This document shows, piece by piece, positions 6,425 through 7,389 of a DNA stretch of 7,389 nt. The notes below the pieces were generated by a model. The model was not told the DNA's origin, ran no database searches, and was given only the letters and a program-made list of their open reading frames with translations. Source of the stretch: Actinomycetota bacterium (GTDB lineage: Bacteria; Actinomycetota; Acidimicrobiia; Acidimicrobiales; Poriferisodaliceae); assembly GCA_002731665.1 (NCBI GenBank), contig PCCJ01000054.1, positions 1 through 7,389 of the forward strand, read 5' to 3'. The translations under genes and the position numbers were made by a program. How positions within the stretch are numbered: the stretch's first letter is position 1; the number at the start of each line of letters is the position of its first letter.

Positions 6425-6522
6425 GAGGGCGGTTTATGAGAAGTACCCAACATCAATGATTAAGTGCACCATGTGCATGACACTCTTTTAACGTTGTCAG
6501 GACTACTCCCGTTGTTGAGAGT
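6425..6522. other. Convergent intergenic spacer
   Basis: These 98 bases separate the + strand cluster from the - strand flavoprotein gene. They contain a small hairpin, TGCAC/GTGCA with a 3-base loop (6465-6477), and a looser TGACA/TGTCA pair (6478-6482 with 6495-6499). Neither has a clear T-tract in either direction, so no confident intrinsic terminator can be called. I see no gene here. Confidence 0.5.
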
Positions 6523-7389
6523 TTAATTCTTCGCGTGTGCGGCGGCTGAATTACCTGCAAGTCTTCCGAAGACGGACCCAGCGACCAAGCCTGTACTACC
6601 CGGGTAGTTGAAATAGAATAACCCGCCTACGAGTTCTCCAGCAGCGTAGAGGCCCGGTATGGCCGTATCCTCAGTATCCAATACCTCGCCAGAATTATTA
6701 ATTTTCAATCCACCAAATGTAAAGGTGATACCGCAACCGACGGAATATGCCTCAAATGGGGGTTCTGAGATCGTATTTGCCCAGTTAGTTTTTTCGACCT
6801 CCAGCCCTTTGGTGGTGCGTCCGTCCTTACCGTTTGGATCAAAGTCGGCATTCAGCTGACAAGCGTCATTATATTCCTTGATCGTTGCTAACATTTGCGC
6901 ACTGTGCACATCAGGCATTTTATCAGCTAATTCCTCAAGGCTGTTTGCGGTGATCTTGGTGGCACCACGCGTTTTATATTCATCCCTCATCACATGCTTC
7001 ACTTGAGAATCAAAAATCTGCCACGCGAAACCACCAGGTTGCTGCATGACGATGCGCCCGTATTTGGCGTAGGTATAATTGCGTTCGTCGAACCCTTCAT
7101 CGACGAAACGTTTGCCCTCCGCGTTGATCATTAGGCAGTAAGGATAGGAGTGGCGATAGCCCGCATGGGGTGTTTCTAGTTCGCCAAAGTCTGTGGCGTA
7201 ACGCTCCCAAGAGACTGCATGACAGCCTGACCATTGGCCATAAGATTGGGCGCCGATATCGAGGGCCATATTGATGCCATCGCCAGTATTGTATCGAGTA
7301 CCCCGTACCTTTGCGCTATCGAAGCCGGGCCCGAGGTATTTAGTGCGCATCTCTCGGTTGGCTTGGAAGCCACCGCAAGCGAGCACAAC
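6523..7389 (-). CDS. tcuA: FAD-dependent dehydrogenase of the fumarate reductase family, tricarballylate dehydrogenase (TcuA)-like, N-terminus missing
   Basis: The last 288 residues of a flavoprotein whose start lies beyond the right edge; the frame is open to base 7389 and reads VVLACGGF at the cut, so the GTG at 7386 is internal. Full-length TcuA is about 465 residues, so roughly 180 are missing, including the N-terminal FAD Rossmann motif. In this fragment, KYLGPGFDSAKVRGTRYNTGDG (residues 17-38) and the C-terminal LYAAGELVGGLFYFNYPGST (247-266) are, as I recall them, hallmarks of TcuA proteins. NAEGKRFVDEGFDER (89-103) corresponds to the fumarate-reductase segment with the catalytic Arg, probably R103 here. 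IPGLYAAGE is the C-terminal FAD contact. TcuA oxidises tricarballylate to cis-aconitate, which is the type of substrate the LeuCD-like hydro-lyase handles. The gene is convergent with that cluster, so it belongs to a separate transcript. A TcuB-type electron-transfer partner would be expected outside the window. Alternative: another FAD-dependent fumarate-reductase-like dehydrogenase with a related polycarboxylate. Confidence 0.82.
   Translation of the reverse strand, partial: VVLACGGFQANREMRTKYLGPGFDSAKVRGTRYNTGDGINMALDIGAQSYGQWSGCHAVSWERYATDFGELETPHAGYRHSYPYCLMINAEGKRFVDEGFDERNYTYAKYGRIVMQQPGGFAWQIFDSQVKHVMRDEYKTRGATKITANSLEELADKMPDVHSAQMLATIKEYNDACQLNADFDPNGKDGRTTKGLEVEKTNWANTISEPPFEAYSVGCGITFTFGGLKINNSGEVLDTEDTAIPGLYAAGELVGGLFYFNYPGSTGLVAGSVFGRLAGNSAAAHAKN

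Overview
The window looks like a catabolic accessory locus from a proteobacterium. The moderate GC content, purine-rich ribosome binding sites and the family mix (CaiB/BaiF CoA-transferase, short citrate-synthase-like lyase, LeuC/LeuD-type hydro-lyase, DUF1932 dehydrogenase, TcuA-like flavoprotein) fit a free-living, possibly marine, alphaproteobacterium best. The taxonomic guess is an inference from gene content only. I see no rRNA, tRNA, CRISPR array, insertion sequence or phage gene.

Layout. Six genes run on the + strand: the 3' end of a 6-phosphogluconate/beta-hydroxyacid dehydrogenase-like protein with a DUF1932-type C-terminal domain (to 487); a 263-residue citrate-synthase/citryl-CoA-lyase-like protein (501-1292); a CaiB/BaiF family CoA-transferase (1297-2439); an aconitase-superfamily large subunit of LeuC2 type (2505-3761); its small LeuD-type partner (4044-4550); and a gamma-glutamyltransferase-fold Ntn hydrolase (4586-6424). 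The first three are almost contiguous, with gaps of 13 and 4 bases. The two dehydratase subunits are separated by an unusual 282-base gap holding three small stem-loops and a possible extended -10 promoter. After a 98-base convergent spacer, the 3' two thirds of a flavoprotein resembling tricarballylate dehydrogenase TcuA lies on the - strand and runs off the right edge (6523-7389).

How the genes may work together (inference). The enzyme set reads as a route for breaking down a tricarballylate- or citrate-like branched polycarboxylate. The TcuA-like flavoprotein would desaturate the acid to an aconitate-like alkene. The LeuCD-type pair would hydrate it to a hydroxy-acid such as citrate or an alkyl-citrate. 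The CaiB-type transferase would make its CoA thioester. The citryl-CoA-lyase-like protein would cleave that to an acyl-CoA and a 2-oxoacid. The DUF1932 dehydrogenase and the Ntn hydrolase would act before or after this core, for example by releasing the acid from an amide. Several proteins deviate at specificity or catalytic positions: a Thr at the citrate-synthase Asp position, a YFKP loop in the small subunit, and loss of the glutamate-binding residues in the GGT-like enzyme. The substrate is therefore probably not the textbook one for any of these families. The pathway as a whole is a hypothesis.
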